From Phytoseiulus persimilis (lineage: Eukaryota > Arthropoda > Arachnida > Mesostigmata > Phytoseiidae), in contig CM075101.1 of NCBI GenBank assembly GCA_037576195.1, positions 2,852,001 through 2,916,000 on the forward strand: a stretch of 64,000 bases of DNA, read 5' to 3'. A program made the position numbers and the translations under genes. Position 1 is the stretch's first letter. Each line of letters begins with the position of its first letter. Below are positions 42,102-53,348 of the stretch, piece by piece. Under the pieces are notes generated by a model, which did no database searches, had not been told where the DNA came from, and saw nothing but the letters and a program-made list of their open reading frames with translations.

Positions 42102-43364
42102 GGATGTCAAATGGTCTTTCAAATGCATCGGATATATGGCAGAGATTCATTGAAAGCATACTGGCCGGAATCGACGGTGTGGAATGCGTCATAAACGACA
42201 TGATCGTCACAGCGGAAACTGATGACGAACACATGAGACGACTTGAGGAGGTTCTCATCAAGATTGGACAACACGATATCCGCCTGAACCCGGACAAATG
42301 TGTGTTCTTCGAAGATTCGGTTCCTTCTGCGGGTTTCAGCTGAGGCATCAGCAGACTTTCAAATGCGAAGACAAGATCGAGGCAATTCGAGAAGCGCCCT
42401 TTCCTACAATCGTCTCCGAAGTGAATTCGTTTCTCGGGATGACTCAGTTTCTACGCAACGTTCGCACCAAAACTGGCGGATTTGGCTCATCCAATGTACG
42501 CTCTCCTAAAAGACAACGCAAAGTTTGTGTGGACAAAAAAACGCTGACGACGCGTTCCAGGCAATTAAGAACGAATTGTGTTCTCCAAGCGTGCTCACCC
42601 CCTTCGATCCGTCGAAGCCGCTACTGTTGGCAACCGATGCCAACCCGTATGGCATTTCTGCAGTCTTATCGCACCAATTTCCCGACATAGTGAACGTCCG
42701 ATCGCATATTACTCTAGAAGCTTAACAGCAACCGAGAAGAAATATGCTCAGATTAACAAGGAAGCGCTCGGAATACGCTGCGGAGTTGAGAGATTCTTCT
42801 ACTACCTGTTTGATCGAAGATTCACACTGATCACGGATTCGAAACCCCTCGTTCAGATCTTCTCACCTCAGCGAGCCCTTCCTCCCTTGTCAGCGACCAG
42901 GATGCAACATTACTCCATACATCTCATGAACTTCAATTTCGACATCCTCTACCGATCGACACACAACCACGGAAATGCGGATGCATTGTCGCGGCTGCCG
43001 CTCAGAAGCGAAGACCTACCTGAGATGAGCACAATCGATCTTTTCCTGTTGCAACATGCCCAGGATTTGCCTCTAAATATCGATGATATTTCCCGAGTAA
43101 CGGAAAGATCTCATGAGCTGAGTCCGCTTCTGGAAATCCTGAAAAGGACGCCGAGCGAGCAACAAAACCTCGAAGATTTTCGGCATCGACCTAATCAAGT
43201 TCAGCTTGCTTGACAAGTCGGTCATACTGCGGGGTACAGGGTTGTGGTCCCGGAAACATGCAGCCGTCAAGTGCTCACTGAACTTAATGAGGGTCACTAT
43301 GGTGTTCAGAAGATGAGGCCTGGCAAGACAACACGTTTGGTGGCCGACGCTGGACAAGTACCTA
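42102..43364 (+). pseudogene. Gypsy-1 RT end, RNase H and start of integrase
   Basis: Continues the frame cut by Copia-1: DIWQRFIESILAGIDGVECV, INDMIVTAETDDEHMRRLEE (motif C normally Y/F-x-D-D reads I-N-D-M) and IRLNPDKCVFF. A frameshift leads to VNSFLGMTQFLRNV and, after another, FDPSKPLLLATDANPYGISA (RNase H). Then EKKYAQINKEALGIRCGVER and FFYYLFDRRFTLITDSKPLV. Integrase begins at VVPETCSRQVLTELNEGHYG and is cut at 43364 by the mariner. Confidence 0.83.
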
Positions 43365-43493
43365 TTGGGTGGATGCAAAAGTTCTGGGCCCCTAATTTCA
43401 ATCAATCATAACTCCGCTCGCAGGAGGCGCAGAAAGCTAATTAAATATACGAAATGGGCGGGATTCAGTCGGCTTTCAGATGGAATCAACATA

Positions 43494-45729
43494 CAGTCGA
43501 ACCTCGACTTACGTCGGTATTTGGTGCCCACGGGAGCGACGTAAGTCGAAAACCGACGTAAGTAGAAATTCTGGTTCTCCCATATCATCAATGGGGTCCA
43601 GGATACATGAACCGGGCCGTTGTTCACCCTCTGGCAACGTGCCTCATAGAAAAGAGTCGTCCCAGCGAGGAAGAAATCGGGGATAAATGGGAAATCAACA
43701 TCAACATTTATTCTTGCGAACGGAAGAAGCTGTCTATCCTCGTTTGTACTGTCTGCTTTTTCTTCTGTTCCATAATTATATGGTATGGGGTGAGTGCGTC
43801 AGTCACTGCGCCGAATATCTTCAAGAAACGTTGACTCTCGGGATCCATAGCTTCGAAAATGGATAGAGCTCGATCCATCAGGAGAAACCTTCTTGCATCT
43901 TTCTCAAACTGGAGCGCCGTGGTCGACTTTCCTCCTCCTCGTCCGTGCTGTCGCGCATGCCTTCTTGGTTGCGCGGATTAGTCAACTCCTCGTTGAAGGG
44001 AGATCCTCAGTGAGGTCATAGAAAGACACGAAATCCTCCTCTTCCAGCTCCAAATCAAGGTCTTTGCTCAGTATGACCAGCTCTGCGCTGATTGTATCCT
44101 CGCCGCGAGGTGCTTCGGTGAATATCACGAACTCAGGGCACAGCCTGAGCCAGGCCCGGTTGAGGCACCGCACTGATACTTCGTTCCAAGCTCGATCGAT
44201 GTTGCACACAGCTATGAAGATATCGAAGTCCTTCCAGAATTCGCGCAGGCCGACACACTCCGTTGAGTCGTAAGCGGCCACTGCTTGCTTGAAGGTGCAG
44301 CGTAAATAAAGCTTCTTGAAATTGGCTATCACCTCTTGGTCCATTGGCTGCAGGAGTGAGGTGGTGTTCGGAGGCAGGTAAACCACAGTGACAGCCTCGT
44401 GAAGATCATTGAGGTTCTTGGGATGTCCAGGTGCATTGTCCAGAAGCAGCAAAATTTTAAAGGGTATCCCTTCGTGGCACATTACCCCCTGACTGCTGGA
44501 ATGAATTGATCGGAGAACCATGATTCGAAGATCGAGCAGGTCACCCAGGCTTTCGGGTTTGATGCCCACACGACAGGAAGACTCGCCTTGGGTTTCTTCC
44601 TGATCGCTCTTGGATTTTGAGATCGGTATACTAATAGGGGTTTCAGTTTGAAATCACCACTGCAGTTTGCTCCGAATAACAGAGTCAGTCGGTCTTTGGC
44701 GGATTTGAAACCTGGCATCGCTTTCTCCTCACGAGCGATGAATGATCAGGCACTCTCGCCTTGAATCTTCACATTATGTAGGCCACGTCGCTCTTTGAAG
44801 TTCATGAACCACCCACAACTTCCGGAGAAATGAGTATTAGATTCTTCCTCATATTTCCGCTTGAGGTCTTCAAATGGGGAAACCAGTTTTTCCTGGATGA
44901 GGGCGGTGTTCAGAGGCACACGGTTGCGGAACGCCGTTTGCATCCATAGATACAGAAGATCTTCCATTTCATCGAAAATTGGCCCGCGTTTCTTGCTGAT
45001 GATACACTGATTCAGGACAGGCGTGTTTCGTTCCAGGTGGTTCAATATACGCTCTTTGTCATGTACGATTGTAGAGACAGTCGTTCGACTGATTTTGAGC
45101 GAGGAGGCGATAGCTGCAACTTTCTCGCCCTTGTAATGCCGCTTCAGTATGGCAAGTTTCTCCTTCAGGTTTATCGTTTGCCTCTTTCTGGGAGCTCTCG
45201 AGGTTGCACCAACTCCCGGCTGGGCAGATGCCATTCTTGACATTTTCTAATTATTCACCTTTTTTCCACTCCAACTGCACTTTCGTTCACATCCCGAAAC
45301 AGATGTTCTGAATCGTTGTCTTGACACAATCAAAGACCAGTGCGATAAATCCGCGCTCGATCAGAGTTCACCATGATTTTAAATTTGACCCTTTCCCAAA
45401 ATCGACCGTTAAGGCGCGTTACGCGAGTTCAACCGCGGAGAAAGTTCCACCATCCAGGATACGTAGTAGTAGGAACTGCAGCGGCCTGGCGATGTCGACG
45501 ATAGTCCTTGACGCTCCACGGACTCGAAATGGACGGTGGAGCCAGTTGAACCTCTCGGTTGAACCTATGCTAACGCGCCTTCAGGATACTGGGAGCTGAC
45601 TGAAGGTTCTTATCAGCGTCTGGTCAACTCAGATTTGATCCCGGGAAGTCAGAAACACCCGAGCCGAAAAAAATGCTCGAAAATAAAACCGACGTAAGTC
45701 CGGAAACGACGTAAGTCGAGGTTCGACTG
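43494..45729 (-). mobile_element. Tigger (pogo-type) DNA transposon
   Basis: 2236 bp, ends CAGTCGAACCTCGACTTACG and the inverse CGTAAGTCGAGGTTCGACTG, TA target duplication (43492-43493, 45730-45731). Subterminal GACGTAAGTCG motifs repeat at both ends. It carries one transposase gene on the minus strand. Confidence 0.93.
43982..45243 (-). pseudogene. Tigger transposase (CENP-B-type HTH, DDE), internally deleted
   Basis: Starts near 45243. Helix-turn-helix: RKRQTINLKEKLAILKRHYK and ISRTTVSTIVHDKERIL, then the CENP-B-type second HTH (LYLWMQTAFRNRVPLNTALI). After GLHNVKIQGESA and an in-frame TGA the sequence jumps to SFIAREEKAMPGFKSAKDRL, so the stretch with the first catalytic Asp is deleted. 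The second Asp is kept in LLLLDNAPGHPKNLNDL, after a frameshift near 44480. TTSLLQPMDQEVIANFKKLY follows, then an acidic C-terminus. Non-functional by the deletion. Confidence 0.9.
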
Positions 45730-46163
45730 TATTTCAAAAAGCACCCTGCTCACAGCATCGATTTCCCTGAAAGGGTCGAAATTCGAAAAATCGCGATTTT
45801 GCAGTTCCGGCGAAACTAAGATTATGACCCCCTGTTTTCTCTCCAGAAACATGAAGTTCGTCGAGAAATAAGCGGTTCCAAAAAACAAATTGAGCATTTT
45901 GGCCACGGCAAGCGGAGATAGCGCTCCCGAAGATTCGGTTTTTTCGTGATTCTTTGGTGACCTTTTCTCCGCCAATTGAACTTTTCTTGGATGGGATACG
46001 CTGATATTCCCCTGGAAACACTCAGAAGCCTCTTGGAAACGTCCTCTCAACGCTTTTCATCAATGTTCGGCTCGCAAGAAGAGACCTTAGAATCAGAGTC
46101 GGATTCAGTTTCAGATCTCTCCATTCATGAATAAAGGTTTGTACGAGTTTGGCTTTCTTGAAA

Positions 46164-47087
46164 TACAGGGTGGCTTTTTTTAGTCGGGAATTTTCGAGCC
46201 CGATCTTGTTTTGGCCATAACTTCGTCAATTTTTGGAACTTCTCCAAAAAATCGAACAGTGATCGATAGAGGATATCGAGGCGATCATTTTGATACAAAA
46301 TTCAGGAGGATCCGGTCAGGGGATGGTTTTGAAAATGACCCTTCCTTTTTTTTCGAGGTCTTCCTAAAAGTTATCGTAAAAACGTAAATATTTATCGGAT
46401 CGGACTCGTGGGGGTAGCATTCGACGCGCAAAAGGAAGCCCGTCATTCGCCGAGCGAAGTTATCTCATTTCCCCGAAGAATGGCAAGCGATCGTATAAAC
46501 CCCTTTTTCAAGGCCTTGCCCATTGGCTAATTTCGTTTTCCTCGCTTTTCCCCGCATTTCTTCTCGTAACTCCTCAACGAGACAGAATCGGAAGTATCTC
46601 CCCCGGTGAAAATTACTCAGAAATGGGTGAATCATGCGAACATTGAGCTGCGAGGTCGATCCGATGATTTTTGATTTTCACCGGAAATCACCCATGCTCA
46701 GGATTCCGCCCTCGGTTGCCAAAATCACCCTCGACACCAAAGGAATTCTCGATACGATCGGTTGCCATTTTTCGGAGAAACGAGATAACTTCAATCGGTT
46801 TTCTGGCGAATGACCGGCTTCCTTTTGCGTGTCGGATGCGACCCGCACGAGTCCGATCCGATAAATATTGACGTTTTTACGATACCTTTAGGAAGACCTC
46901 GAAAAAAAGGAAGGGTCATTTTCAAAACCATCTCCTGACCGGATCCTCCTGAATTTTGTATCAAAATGATCGCCTCGATATCCTCTATCGATCACTGTTC
47001 GATTTTGGAAAAGTTCCAAAAATTGACGAAGTTATGGCCAAAACAAGATCGGGCTCGAAAATTCCCGACTAAAAAAGCCACCCTGTA
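46164..47087. mobile_element. Foldback (long-TIR) mariner-type MITE, copy 2
   Basis: 920 bp, CAGGGTGGCTTTTTTTAGTC...AAAGCCACCCTG, TA flanks. Same arms and centre as 5690-6633, with small indels (for example, the phrase 'TAAAAATCCCGG' is absent in the left arm). It abuts a LINE fragment on its right. Confidence 0.9.
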
Positions 47088-47430
47088 CGCCATGAGTACA
47101 GGTTATTGACTCTGTCGGAGCGTGCGATACACTTTGACTTCAGGTGTATACCCGATCTCCTGTTGTTTGACGTAACTTCAAAATATTGGTGAAGTTTATC
47201 GGTGCGTATGATTTTCTTGAGCATGTTGATGTCAGCGTTTTCATGAAGATTCACAATTCGAGGTAGGTCGATTGAGTCTTGGGAGACACCACACCGTCTG
47301 GCAAGGCGTTTAACAAATTTGTCTCGGACGGAGTCAAGAAGGCGTAAATCACGCGCTAGAAAGGGAGCCCAAATCGTGCTACAATACAGAAGTTTAGGAA
47401 TGACTAAGGCTTTGTACAAGTTTACATAGT
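47088..47430 (-). pseudogene. LINE ORF2 C-terminal fragment
   Basis: MYKALVIPKLLYCSTIWAPF and LLDSVRDKFVKRLARRCGVS are the conserved post-RT region of jockey/CR1-type LINEs. About 110 codons remain, ending at the foldback element. Confidence 0.75.
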
Positions 47431-47439
47431 AGTCCGGAC

Positions 47440-47815
47440 TCCGGATGCGAGATGGAGAAACACCTTAGGCCTCAGATTGCGAATCATTTTCGTCTTCTCC
47501 AGCGACGGGAGAGTCATTTCATCACCGCGACCCATGCATCGGGTATTTACTCGCCGGTTGTTATCGACGGATTCTCGTTGAGGAAGGCAACCAAGTCGTC
47601 GTCACTCAGTTCGACAGGTCGGCCTGATTGTGGCTCATCGTTCAGGTGTGGTTGCTGTCTTGGAACTTGGCGAACCACCTCTTCACTGTGTAAAGAGACG
47701 AAGTGGCTTCACGGAACACATGTTTCAATTGCTTCGTCTCGGCCGCTGAATTCCCCTTGAGGAACTCTTAGAGCATTGCGCTCCGGATCAGTTGATCTCG
47801 GTTGGCCATCCCGAG
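47440..47815 (-). pseudogene. Mariner transposase N-terminal HTH, degraded
   Basis: ANRDQLIRSAML, EFLKGNSAAETKQLKHVF and LYTVKRWFAKFQD match the SETMAR-like HTH of mariner transposases. Several stops and frameshifts follow and no catalytic core is recognisable. It belongs to the mariner at 43365-48226. Confidence 0.65.
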
Positions 47816-48228
47816 GTGATGGCTGGAGTTTTTGAAACTTTCACGAACTTCCAGCGTATCCCATCAATGGGACCGTTCAACTGGCGGAAAAAGGGTCATC
47901 GAAAAATACAAAAATATTGCATCTTCGGAAGCCGATAGCTCCGCTTTGCCGTAGCCGAAATGCCCAATTTCTTTCTTGAAACCGCTCATTTTTTGACGAA
48001 CTTCATGATTCCGAAGAGAAAACAGGGGTAATAATCTTAGTGTCGTCGGAACCGCAAAATCGCGATTTTTCGAATTTCGACCCTTTCAGTAAAATCGGTC
48101 CTGTGAGCACGGTGCTTTTCAAAAAATGTCGACTGAATTCCGCACATTTCGTATATTTTATTATCTTTCTGCGCCACCTGGGAGCGGAGCTATGAGCGAG
48201 GGCCCAGAACTTTTGCATCCACCCGATA

Positions 48229-49190
48229 CATGCGCTTACGTTACAGTGCATCCCCTGCCTAACGCATTCTCGAAACCCACCAAAACTTCAGCCGTCAGTA
48301 CTGGTAACTGACAACGATCCTTAGTTCGTTTCTCAGCCGAAGAAATCCTTTTGTGCGAAGAACGGCATCACTCACAAAACAGTCCACCTTTTCATCCAGC
48401 AAGCAATGGACATGTTGAAGGATACGTCGCGACTACGAAGACAGCTCTCAAGGGATTGTCGGCTGAGGGGAGTGATATGCAGGAAAACCTGCAAATATTC
48501 CTGTTCAGACAGCATTTGGTTATCAGTTCCACGGGCCACTCGCCGTCGTCGCTCATGCTCAAATGAGAGCTGCGCTCAAGTTTCGATATCATGAAAGAGA
48601 AGCTCAGAGCAACGAAGTCAAAGGACTACTCACCAAGGATCTCAGGTTCCGACCTGGTGAAATCGTAATGGTTAAAGATTACCGTGGAAGAAAACCCACT
48701 GGGTCGTTGGAAGGATGAAGTGTCCTCATTGGTCCAACAATGTGCATAGTCGAAACCTCCGATGTTACATGGAAAAAAGCATTTCAATCCAATGCGAAGG
48801 TGATCGCAAAACCTATCAACGCATCCACGAATAGGAGAGGAGGAGACTGAAGACAATCTTGCTTCCGTACTCGCGTCTTTGTAAAGTCCAGCATCATCCG
48901 AATGCTCAGCTCCTGCGCCGGAGGGATCTTTTCACGGCATACACGATGAGGTGTGTAGGGAAGCTGAAGACGAATCTCAAGTCGGCAACCGACCAAGTGC
49001 AGAGCCAGATAAGATCGTGATAACTAATCAGGAAGACAACACATCGCCGATCCCAACAATTAGACGATCTCAGAGATCAACGAAGGGAGTTCGCCCCGTC
49101 AAGTTCGAGGCCTAGTCAGATAACCATAACTGTTATTCTGTGACATTGTTACATCACATGGAGTATTCAAAAATCTTGTAAGGGGAAAGT
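48229..49190 (+). pseudogene. Gypsy-1 integrase core and tail
   Basis: After the mariner: VTDN and an interrupted Q-F-V (second catalytic Asp region), then HSQNSPPFHPASNGHVEGYV (Glu region) and HLVISSTGHSPSSLMLK. Broken frames continue to about 49130. The first catalytic Asp region is not found, presumably lost at the mariner insertion. Confidence 0.68.
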
Positions 49191-49350
49191 TGTTATGATC
49201 CCAAGTTCGAACACTCGCACCAGAAATTATATTTTGATCTCGCGGAACCATTCTGCTTTACGCTCGACAGCTTCTTAATAATAACAACAGTGAGTCCAGC
49301 AGTAGCGTCAGTGACGAACGGCTCCTCATTCCCTGGAAGACGAACTTACA
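49191..49350 (+). repeat. Gypsy-1 3' LTR
   Basis: Starts TGTTATGATC right after the polypurine stretch AGGGGAAAGT. Confidence 0.8.
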
Positions 49351-49445
49351 ACTCGAAACCGGAATTCCACAGTCCGTCACCTACCAAGACGGAACACCTC
49401 GGATGAACGGGAGTTCTATCATGTAACACACATGCAATAAATTAT

Positions 49446-49721
49446 GGTAAACGGCCAATGGGATCGCAAGCAATGTAGCAGAACGTATACATTTTCGAGA
49501 GAGAGGAGGAGCCGACACCCACGGCAGTCGGAAGAGGGAGCGAGCCCGATTCAAATAACCGAGGGCTCGTTGAGGATATCGGCCGGTCCAAGAAGACCAC
49601 CTGGAGTAGGATCATCGCATACGTTATATTCTAGGTGCTGGTTTCATATGCCCGATTTCAGCCCGAATCAGAGTCTCTTTTCTGAGACCGATCGCTGAAT
49701 GTACAACCGAGAATTTGGTGC
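49446..49721. other. Unassigned; expected site of Copia-2 3' LTR
   Basis: No copy of the putative Copia-2 LTR start (TGTTGAAATATC or its complement) was found here, so the 3' LTR is missing or too diverged to see. Confidence 0.35.
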
Positions 49722-50057
49722 TCAGTCATTCAACGGATGAACCATGTCGGTTTTGTTTCCCCAAGGTGAGAGGTCTTCGATTGGAATATCTACGCGCATG
49801 CCCCATCTTCCGGCTTGATTAGCGATGGCATCGACTTGGGAAATCCACGAAGATGAGAATGTGATGATTTTCGGATCATCCATGCCCATTCCTTCGGGCA
49901 TTGCCTCCAGCAGCATCGTCTGAAGACCTCGCATTCCGCGATGAATCGCGGTTTCCAGAGCCTGTCCGAGCGCCAACGCCCTCAAAGAACCCCCCTTGAT
50001 TTGAATAGTGCGCGACTCCTCCACCAGTGCATCGGATGTCGTCTTACCCTTTCCCTC
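49722..50057 (-). CDS. Hypothetical ORF downstream of Copia-2 envelope-like gene
   Basis: Frame open upstream to about 50057 and ending at 49722, containing IQIKGGSLRALALGQALETA, GLQTMLLEAMPEGMGM and ITFSSSWISQVDAIANQAGR. There is no ATG at the apparent 5' end. Composition looks coding-like, but no family is recognised. By position it could be a further accessory gene of Copia-2, in sense orientation. Confidence 0.3.
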   Translation of the reverse strand, partial: EGKGKTTSDALVEESRTIQIKGGSLRALALGQALETAIHRGMRGLQTMLLEAMPEGMGMDDPKIITFSSSWISQVDAIANQAGRWGMRVDIPIEDLSPWGNKTDMVHPLND

Positions 50058-50099
50058 GAATCCGTCTGCTACACTAAAGATTGTTTGCTACACTTTGGC

Positions 50100-50537
50100 C
50101 TACAGCCGATTTCCTATACCCGTTGGTAGCGTCTCCGACGCCATGTTTGGAGCACGCATCGGATGCAGCTCGTTGTGCCGTAAACAAGCAATAGTGTTGT
50201 TACGACTGCCGCGTAGATCTGGAGGGAAACTCGTTCCGTTGTGTGGAACAGGTGGCGGTGGTATCGGATGAGTGTAATTGTAGTATGCTATCCAAATATC
50301 TTCACCAGCAACAGTTGTTCTGTTTGGTAGTAGACACGCCACAGTTTGTGATGCACTTTCTATGCAGGTGGCCGTTGAATCGAAACAGTCGATTGGGAAA
50401 TGGACTGGGCTCAGTTCGGATATCATGCATGGTATTTTCTGTTGGATACACCACGGCAAACAATCAGTGCCGTATTGGAAGAACGCGGCGGTTGTTGCCG
50501 CCAGCAGGAGGATACCGATGACTTGTACCTGTAGCAT
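50100..50537 (-). pseudogene. Copia-2 envelope-like, Cys-rich membrane protein (one frameshift)
   Basis: ATG 50537 overlaps the end of pol. Signal peptide (LQVQVIGILLLAATTAAF), then an ectodomain whose six Cys, two glycosylation sites (PNRT, YNYT) and motif GEDIWIAYYNYTHP align with Copia-1's protein. A Pro-rich hinge (IPPPPVPHN) follows. After N-G the open frame runs off into unrelated sequence. The adjacent frame, from about 50240, gives the expected membrane helix (IYAAVVTTLLLVY) and a basic tail with RRRR, stopping near 50125. The gene therefore had the same layout as in Copia-1 and has since shifted frame. Confidence 0.75.
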
Positions 50538-51066
50538 GATTCAGGATGCCAGCTAAGGATCGTAAACGAACAAAGTGAATTTCTGCCAGTGCCTTCGTAC
50601 CAAGATCAGAGATATTTTTACCAGAAGGGCAATGTTCTATTTTGAAATCACCGTTCTCTATCTTCTCCTTGAGCCAAAAATGCCTAGCCTCAATATGCTT
50701 TGATCGTTTTGTTACCTGAGCTTCAGTGAAGAGCTGGATACAACCAGTGTTGTCGATATGCAGTACGGGCCTCACAGGGTATCCGACTTCATGGAGTAGT
50801 CTGGTAACCCAGAGGCAAGACTTTGCCATTTCACTGCACGCGACTATTTCACTCTCCATGCTACTGAGGGTTACACAACTTTGGCGTTGTGATGACCAGA
50901 TTACGATTGCTCCGCCGAAAAGAATGGCTGAGCCGCTTGTACTCCCACGCGTTGTTTTGCAACCTGCCCAGTCCGCATCACAGTATGCGTCGAGTCGGTC
51001 GTGGGTTTCACCAAGATATGTCGGACCAAAGTTTCTTGTACCGGAAAGGTATCGTAATACTTTCAA
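50530..51066 (-). pseudogene. Copia-2 RNase H
   Basis: HDRLDAYCDADWAGCKTTRG, SSMESEIVACSEMAKSCLWV, SKHIEARHFWLKEKIENGDF and NISDLGTKALAEIHFVRL. This is the classical Copia RNase H with its D-A-D-W-A and M-E-S-E motifs. The preceding frame (51008-51364) shifts near 51060. Confidence 0.88.
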
Positions 51067-52141
51067 AACCGGTATTCCAAAGATGACGTGTTGGCTTGTC
51101 CAAATATCTTGAAAGGAAACCGACCGAATAGCTGATATCTCCGCGGCTTGCTATAGAGGCAAACATCAGGCCCCCACAAAGCTCTCGATACTTCAGATTC
51201 AAGTCTATTTCTCCCTCAAATGCTGACTTAGATGTAGCATCAATTGATATAGGTGATACCTTACAGTCAGTCATTTTGAAACGTTCTAGAATCTCAGCTA
51301 TGTATTCGGCTTGATTGATTTGAATCCTCCCTCGGTCTGGTGAGATGTTGACTCTCAGTCCCAAGAAGAATTCTAGAGGCTTGAACGTGAGTTCGAATGT
51401 TTTCTGGAGTTCTTGGAGTATTGCCTTGGTCAGTTGTTAGTCATGTGAACCAATCAGGCAGTCATCCACATAGATTAGGATGAAAACTCTTCGAGGGGGA
51501 TTTGAGAAGTACAGGCATGGATCCTGCTTGCTTCTTTCCAATTCTATTGTCCTCAAAACTCAGCAGAGTGTCGCTCAGCTTCTCATTGAAGCATTTAGGA
51601 GCTTGGACGGTCCCGTAGACCGCTTTCAAAAGCTCACAAACTCTTTTGCTACCGTCCTCAAAGCCGGCTGGCTGCCGCATGTAAAGTTTCCTGTCCAAAG
51701 GAGCTGAGAGGAATGCGGTGCAGACATCTGCCTGAGTGAGAAAGAGATGTTCCCTGGCTGCTACTAGAGAGTACGAGTCGTATCGTCTCAAATCTAGCTA
51801 CAGGGCTGAATGAACTCTCGTAGTCCGAGACCTGGTCGCTGGGCACAGCCACGAACTACAAGTCTCGCTTTTCTTTTGATGATGTTCGCATCCTTGTCAT
51901 TCTTCAAGGTGAACACCCATCGTTCGACAGGACATGCTGTCCTGGAGCCGGCTCAACCAGCTTATGAGCCTGGTTGGATCGGAACGATTCTAGTTCCAAA
52001 GCCATCGCTGCTAACCATTCACTCTTATGTTTTGATCTTTCAACATCTCCTAGACTAACGGGTACGTCTACCTGAGTGTTGGAACTGCCTAGATGTTGGC
52101 TAGTCTGAGAGGTCGTATAACTACACGAGGCATGGTCGGCC
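51008..52141 (-). pseudogene. Copia-2 reverse transcriptase
   Basis: Pieces in order: KHKSEWLAAMALELESF, YESSFSPVARFETIRLVLSS, LTQADVCTAFLSAPLDRKLY (motif A), LLKAVYGTVQAPKCFNEKL, a frameshift near 51480 with the Y-V-D-D region degraded (VDDCLIG in a shifted frame), LGLRVNISPDRGRIQINQAE and IASRGDISYSVGFLSRYLDK. Multiple frameshifts and stops. Confidence 0.85.
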
Positions 52142-53348
52142 CTAACCTGCCCCGTAGCGATCTGGCTTCTTAAGAGTACTCCTATCACGTAGATTATACT
52201 TGCGTCCCTCGACTTTGTCCTCCGTCCTTGCCGGTGCAGGATTCCTCTTGGCGTGTCCGCGCGGACTTGTGGCAGGCGGGGAGGGGTTGCTGGATTCATG
52301 ATCGACAGCTACCCCTAATTCTTCATCCACATTCCTTTCTCCGCTCCATTCTTCATCTCCTACAGTGCCCGAATCGTTTGAGTCTCCGGGAGTTGTTTCA
52401 CTGAGATCTTCTATTGTTGGATCACTGTCTTCTTCGGACTGCGAAGGTTTGTTGATGTCTGATGATCCTGGCACTTCCGGTGGTGGCGGGAGTTTGTTAG
52501 CGTCTTCAGGTAAAGGTTAGGGTTCCTTCACTGTGATGTCACGGATGCGATGGATGTTTCTTGTCCCTAATTCAAGGACTCTGTAGCTTAGTCCATCGTC
52601 ATCGATGCCAACAACTGCTCCAGCGATTGCTTGTTGGTCTAGCTTGTCCTTCGGTGGTTGGATGTTGTGAAACCAACATCTTGTGCCAAATCTTCGAATG
52701 CGTCCGAGGTATGGTTTCTCGCCCGTGATCATCTCAAATGGAGTTTTACCAACCAGATCATTGAACTTCGTGATGTTAAGGCAGTGCGTCGCGAAATTCA
52801 CAGCCTCAGCCCAAACAGGCTTTCGTGACTCACTGTCAATGATCATAGTTCCAGCAAGGTTCAGCAACGTTCGATTTGATCTCTCCGAAATCTAATTATG
52901 CTGCGGGGTCCTCGGAGCCGAATACGAATAGTCACAGCCTGTCGACCTCAGGAGTGACTGTACTCTGCTGTTCTTGAATTCAGAACCCCCATCAGAGTGG
53001 GAATGATAAACGTGCTGTCCCGTTCTAAGTTTGAACCATTTGAGAAAATCACGGATGCGTTCGGAGACTTCTGATTATTATGGAGGAAAGTACGTTTTTC
53101 GGAAATGGCTTTTGCTATCTGAAAATGTGAGAAAGGCTGTATGTCATCCGTAAGAAGGTGTGCTTACGAAGCAGACATCACTGCTGATCCACCCGATTGC
53201 GAGGGGCAAGTGAATTGCTAGGCTTCTGTCGATAGCTAGCTCGATGCATCTTTCCTTTGATACAGCTCTCACAGCTGACCAAATCGGGGATCACTTCATA
53301 GCCTTCTCTCTCTAAACATTGGCTTGAGTCATCCTTGATGTGGCAAAA
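52142..53348 (-). pseudogene. Copia-2 integrase and Pro/Ser-rich linker
   Basis: Integrase start abutting the foldback: CLEREGYEVIPDLVSCESCI (zinc C-x2-C). Decayed catalytic region (FHSDGGSEFKN-like, near 52990). Then ISERSNRTLLNLAGTMIIDS (Glu region), KPVWAEAVNFATHCLNITKF, NDLVGKTPFEMITGEKPYLG and WFHNIQPPKDKLDQQAIAGA. The acidic linker to RT includes KYNLRDRSTLKKPDRYGAG. Confidence 0.82.

Larger units (their letters stand above)
43365..48226. mobile_element. Mariner-type element with long inverted ends, hosting three insertions
   Basis: Ends TTGGGTGGATGCAAAAGTTC and, inverted, GAACTTTTGCATCCACCCGA, with TA on both sides (43363-43364, 48227-48228). Inverted similarity extends about 220 bp inward: 43365-43493 continued at 45730-45850, against about 47995-48226. 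Its interior holds a Tigger (43494-45729), foldback copy 2 (46164-47087) and a LINE scrap (47088-47430). Confidence 0.8.
32481..49350 (+). mobile_element. Gypsy-1 LTR retrotransposon (interrupted twice)
   Basis: LTRs TGTTATGATCC... at 32481-32646 and 49191-49350, a polypurine tract (AGGGGAAAG) just before the 3' LTR, and near-identical 5-bp flanks CCTCG/ACTCG. Internal coding is gag, protease, RT, RNase H and integrase, but 12.7 kb of the span is foreign: Copia-1 (34259-42101) and a mariner with its guests (43365-48226). Confidence 0.87.
28215..49445 (+). mobile_element. LINE family A, copy 2, hosting nested insertions
   Basis: 5'-truncated LINE on the plus strand. Endonuclease end and RT start lie at 28215-29735, RT motif C to the C-terminal zinc finger at 31602-32480, and the last 30 codons plus 3' UTR at 49351-49445 with AATAAA at 49436. 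Between these lie a hAT fragment (29738-31601) and Gypsy-1 (32481-49350) with all its own guests. Removing Gypsy-1 at its target duplication restores the LINE reading frame (D-L-E-T-G-I-P) to a stop near 49424. Confidence 0.85.
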
